From Panulirus ornatus (Eukaryota > Arthropoda > Malacostraca > Decapoda > Palinuridae): a DNA stretch of 64,000 nt. The notes under the pieces are model-generated. The model worked only from the letters and a program-made list of their open reading frames with translations. It had not been told where the DNA came from and did not search any database. The stretch lies in NCBI RefSeq assembly GCF_036320965.1, contig NC_092287.1:12099797-12163796 (forward strand). The letters are read 5' to 3'. Below, one piece after another: positions 60,160 through 64,000 of this stretch. The stretch's first letter is position 1; every line of letters starts with the position of its first letter. A program made the position numbers and the translations under genes.

Positions 60160-60600
60160 ATGTACCATCCATCACCAGGTGTACACAATCATCACTCCAC
60201 CATCACCAGGTGTACATAAACGTCACACTACTATCACGTCACACTACCATCACCAAGTGTACACAATCGTCAAACTACCATCACCTGCTGTACATAAACG
60301 TCACACTACTACCACGTCACACTACCTTCACCAGGTGTACACATTTGTCACACTACCATCACCAAGTGTACAGATTCGTCACACTACCATCACCATCTGT
60401 ACACAATCGTCACACTACTATCACGTCACATTACCATCACCAGGCGCACGCCACCGTCACACCATCATACGTCACACTACCATCACCAGGTGTTCGCCAC
60501 CGTCACACCATCATCACGTCACACTACCATCACCAGGTGTTCGCCACCGTCACACCATCATCGCGACACACTACCATCACCAAGTGTACGCCACCGTCAC
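60160..60600. repeat. Complex tandem repeat based on accatcaccaggtgtac
   Basis: Units of about 23-26 bp (cgtcacactaccatcaccag with gtgtacacaat or gtgttcgccac) alternate, with an embedded tatcacgtcacac. Roughly 16 units. Confidence 0.85.
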
Positions 60601-60968
60601 ATAAAGAACCTTGGCGGTACAGCACCTCGCACATCACAGAACCTACTTGACTGATTTCGTAATATACCCTCGCCTCCACACCTACATTTCTCACTATGAG
60701 TAATTGGCTTAATTTCTCTCGCACAAAAGCCGTGAAATTTGTACCCAGGTTCCTTGTGTGGCGGGTGCTCATCACCCTAGAGTTCTTCCACACTCTTGGT
60801 TTATCTCGCTTCTACGAATATCATCAAATAGGATTTATAAGCGGCAGGGTTCTGCGTACGAGAGGGACTTGAGGGAGGTCAATATTGCTCCTTACCTCTC
60901 ACCAGAGACCCACTCCAGGAGAACGCAAAGGAGACGAAACTGTGTGCGGGCAAATATTAGAATGGCAT

Positions 60969-61241
60969 TCAAATACACGGACATCGCAGTGTTCAAATAC
61001 ACGGACAACGCAGGGTTCAAATAAACGGACAACGCAGGGTTCATATACACGGATAACGCAGGGTTCAAATACACGGACAACGCAGGGTTCAAATACACGG
61101 ACAACGCAGGGTTCAAATACACGGACAACGCAGGGTTCAAATACACGGACAACGCAGGGTTCAAATACACGGACAACGCAGGGTTCAAATACACGGACAA
61201 CGCAGGGTTCAAATACACGGACAACGCAGGGTTCAAATATG
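60969..61241. repeat. Minisatellite, 24-bp unit
   Basis: gttcaaatacacggacaacg plus cagg repeats about 11 times, nearly identical from 61060 onward. 24 is a multiple of three, so both strands read open (8-residue units GSNTRTTQ and NPALSVYL). No CRISPR-like alternation with unique spacers. Confidence 0.94.
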
Positions 61242-61278
61242 AATCTCCTATGGTGCAGGCTAGGGTTCCTGACCGTAA

Positions 61279-62035
61279 CTCACAATATTGTGCGTGATCA
61301 AGATATTCCTATGAATCCACGGGGAAAATGAAACACGATAAGTTTCCCAAGTGCGCTTTCGTGTAATAATCACATCATCAGGGAAGACACAAGAGATGAA
61401 TATAAGTCAGATGATATACATCGAAGCGACGAAGCTAGGACGCCATCTGGCAAACATGTGATTGTCCAAAACATACAACGAACGTTCATAGACTTATCAT
61501 TTTACAAATTTTATCAACAATAAAGTTATCTAATTTGTATGGACCATCACTAATATTAATATCATAATTCTTTGTGTATTTAGTGATAGAGGATTCAATG
61601 ATATTTCTCTTGGTAATAGAGTTAGAGTTAATAACTGAGATGGCATTACTCCCGTCAATACAATGATCATAGTTTTTAACGTGATTAAACAAGGCATTTG
61701 ATTCTTGTCCCGTTCTTATACCATATTCATGCTGCTTAAGTCTAACAGAAAGATCCTTGCCAGTCTGACCAACATCAAATTAATCACAATTTCCACATGG
61801 TACTTTATGAATGCATCCAAGAGATTTTTCTGGTGAATTCCTGATTGAGATATTCTTTACAGGATCATTGTTGCTAAAGGCAACATTTACATTAAAGGAT
61901 TTAAGCAACATGGGAAGTGACGTAAAATCATTATCAAAAGGGAGAACTAAAAGATTCTTGGTGTCAATGGGAGGTTTGGACTCAACTCTATAAAACGCTA
62001 TCAACACTATCAACGTCAGAGTCAATCAGACCAGG
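61279..62035 (-). mobile_element. Penelope-like element, 3' part
   Basis: The minus strand has endonuclease-end coding (61486-62025) followed by the 3' tail (61279-61480), with gaaagcgcacttgggaaact and ccccgtggattcataggaat. The tail end is cut at a minisatellite-bearing region rather than at (TA)n. Confidence 0.88.
61486..62025 (-). pseudogene. PLE C-terminal region with GIY-YIG-type endonuclease
   Basis: Readable pieces are LPFDNDFTSLPMLLKSFNVN, GCIHKVPCGNCD, then a TAA near 61778, then FDVGQTGKDLSVRLKQHEYG and SDGPYKLDNFIVDKICKMIS to the stop at 61486. It preserves the VGQTG and R-x-x-QH residues that are damaged in the copy at 4164. The RT domain is missing. Confidence 0.85.
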
Positions 62036-62657
62036 ACTGTAGTCATGCATGTCATATATGCATCCAGTCACGTCCCATTCTCTACTGTTTCACCTGATCT
62101 TAAACACATCTAAGGAACTTTCATTCTTCCTAAGCTCACATTATGCCTAGTATTCCGCCTTATCTACCACAAAACAAAGGTAATCAGATTAGGCTTAGAA
62201 AAAGGCACTTGAAAATTATCTCCGATCTCTTTTACATAACCTACTGAGAGACGGTCAACACAGTGGTTTTCCCACCTCACTGCAACCAGTCACCCGGCCC
62301 TCATGGACCAGCCCATGAAGAAATTACAACACTGTCCCCACCAGAGTTATCTGCCACCTGGAGAGATTCTTCGTTACAGAGTTGCAATGCGGAGCCTCGA
62401 CCACACGAAGCTCATTCAAACGTGTTCACGCCGGCAGAAGCGTAGTTTGATCGCGTCCATTATGAATGTCGTCAGTTCCTAGTTGAGAGACACGCGAATG
62501 TTTTGCGTAAGATCTATCTGTTGTTACCCCTCACTCCCTTCCTCTTTATATATTTCTACGGTCTGCACTTCCTTCAGTATCATTTCAGTTTTTATCCCCA
62601 TTTAATTCAATAAACAACTAATTGATTATTTTCGTTTATCATCTTTTGCTAAAAGCA

Positions 62658-62691
<34 letters not shown>

Positions 62692-62723
62692 ATTCAATAA
62701 AACATATATCAAAAGTGTGCATA

Positions 62724-62727
<4 letters not shown>
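62036..62727. other. Unassigned with (CA)n
   Basis: No gene recognised. (CA)n lies at 62656-62689. Confidence 0.5.
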
Positions 62728-62760
<33 letters not shown>

Positions 62761-63664
62761 CTTTGTCGCTGTCTCCCGCGTTTGCGAGGTAGCGCAAGGA
62801 AACAGACGAAAGAAATGGCCCCCCCCCCCCATACACATGTACATACACACGTCCACACACGCAAATATACATACCTACACAGCTTTCCATGGTTTACCCC
62901 AGACGCTTCACATGCCTTGATTCAATCCACTGACAGCACGTCAAACCCTGTATACCACATCGCTCCAATTCACTCTATTCCTTGCCCTCCTTTCACCCTC
63001 CTGCATGTTCAGGCCCCGATCACACAAAATCTTTTTCACTCCATCTTTCCACCTCCAATTTGGTCTCCCTCTTCTCCTCGTTCCCTCCACCTCCGACACA
63101 TATATCCTCTTGGTCAATCTTTCCTCACTCATTCTCTCCATGTGCCCAAACCATTTCAAAACACCCTCTTCTGCTCTCTCAACCACGCTCTTTTTATTTC
63201 CACACATCTCTCTTACCCTTACGTTACTTACTCGATCAAACCACCTCACACCACACATTGTCCTCAAACATCTCATTTCCAGCACATCCATCCTCCTGCG
63301 CACAACTCTATCCATAGCCCACGCCTCGCAACCATACAACATTGTTGGAACCACTATTCCTTCAAACATACCCATTTTTGCTTTCCGAGATAATGTTCTC
63401 GACTTCCACACATTTTTCAAGGCTCCCAAAATTTTCGCCCCCTCCCCCACCCTATGATCCACTTCCGCTTCCATGGTTCCATCCGCTGACAGATCCACTC
63501 CCAGATATCCAAAACACTTCACTTCCTCCAGTTTTTCTCCATTCAAACTCACCTCCCAATTGACTTGACCCTCAACCCTACTGTACCTAATAACCTTGCT
63601 CTTATTCACATTTACTCTTAACTCTCTTCTTCCACACACTTTACCAAACTCAGTCACCAGCTTC

Positions 63665-63667
<3 letters not shown>
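62728..63667 (-). mobile_element. Young RTE-like LINE, short 3' UTR
   Basis: The minus strand ends in a poly(A) tract (62729-62757 as T) after the tail stem-loop (62763-62800) and short UTR. It is 5'-truncated at QKLVTEFGKVCGRR next to (TA)n. Confidence 0.92.
62941..63666 (-). CDS. LINE C-terminal region, open, 5'-truncated
   Basis: About 241 codons from QKLVTEFGKVCGRRELRVNV to the natural stop position, starting roughly 15 residues after FADD. It has CFGYLGVDLSADG (Ser variant), [36 protein letters not shown] and [10 protein letters not shown]. The last residue is Val rather than Gly. It lacks the catalytic aspartates. Confidence 0.87.

Positions 63668-63752
<85 letters not shown>
63668..63752. 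repeat. (TA)n microsatellite
   Basis: 5' flank of the preceding minus-strand LINE. Confidence 0.95.
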
Positions 63753-63755
<3 letters not shown>

Positions 63756-64000
63756 CACGCAAGATACAAACATCTAAAAGAAATTAATGGATAAAGAAAA
63801 TAAGAAAATGGTAAATAGGTGGAGAATGGATGTCAGGCATTGTCCTAATTTTCCGCTAATTAACCAACATCTCGTCTCGGGGAGCCATTCGCTCTCCCCT
63901 TGACCAACTTCTGGCGAGTTTAGAAAACAAACACAAAAAATATACATCCTCCATCGTCTATCAGCCAGACAATAAGACTAATCTCTCCCCAAGAGGCGAC
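63753..64000. other. Unassigned right edge
   Basis: No feature recognised. Confidence 0.4.

Larger units (their letters stand above)
57741..61278. other. Unassigned with minisatellites
   Basis: No gene recognised. It contains (CT)n (57887-57963), a 28-bp minisatellite (58607-58850), a degenerate SINE family 2 relic (59630-59740), a ccatcaccag-based array (60160-60600) and a 24-bp minisatellite (60969-61241). Confidence 0.5.

Noticed and set aside
60969..61241. Possible CRISPR array
   Set aside because: The repeat units are contiguous without unique spacers, and the window is clearly eukaryotic.

Overview
The window is eukaryotic and made almost entirely of repeats. The composition suggests an arthropod, most likely a decapod crustacean: about forty long (TA)n tracts, an (AG)n tract of about 567 bp, LINEs with an RTE-like C-terminus, a Penelope-like element and tRNA-derived SINEs. 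That placement is inference from repeat style, because no host gene, rRNA or canonical tRNA was recognised.

The dominant resident is one APE-type non-LTR retrotransposon family, here called the RTE-like LINE, present in about 26 pieces on both strands. The copy at 13999-17378 (minus) is degenerate but spans endonuclease, reverse transcriptase (RT) and C-terminal domain. The copies at 18612, 21572, 31479, 49761 (plus) and 39205, 62728 (minus) are 5'-truncated but have open frames to the natural stop, so the family was active recently. Older copies keep a long 3' UTR of about 450 bp. All the intact copies have a UTR about 250 bp shorter.

Three other families share the space. A Penelope-like element (PLE) lies at 4164-6166 with an inverted partial copy on its 5' side, and further PLE tails occur at 2136, 35474, 38960, 49621 and 61279. 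A roughly 240-bp SINE-like repeat (family 2) ends in the same stem-loop as the LINE. A tRNA-derived SINE (family 1) has visible A- and B-box-like sequences.

Layout: 1-6.2 kb LINE, SINE and PLE pieces; 7.4-13.3 kb mostly unassigned DNA with degenerate minisatellites; 14-17.4 kb the near-full-length LINE; 18.6-24.2 kb young LINEs and SINE clusters; 24.2-26.3 kb unassigned with (CT)n; 26.4-35.4 kb dense LINEs; 36.2-38.9 kb giant (AG)n and (GT)/(CA) arrays; 39.2-50.7 kb dense LINEs; 50.8-52.2 kb unassigned; 52.4-57.3 kb LINEs, including a twin-primed inversion; 57.4-62.7 kb mostly unassigned with two minisatellites and a PLE fragment; then a young LINE at the end.

The recurring theme is that mobile-element 3' tips sit between (TA)n tracts, often as head-to-head or tip-to-tip inverted pairs. 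The LINE presumably supplied reverse transcriptase for itself and perhaps for SINE family 2 through the shared tail. No undescribed gene system was found; the more unusual content is in how these elements end, pair and diverge.
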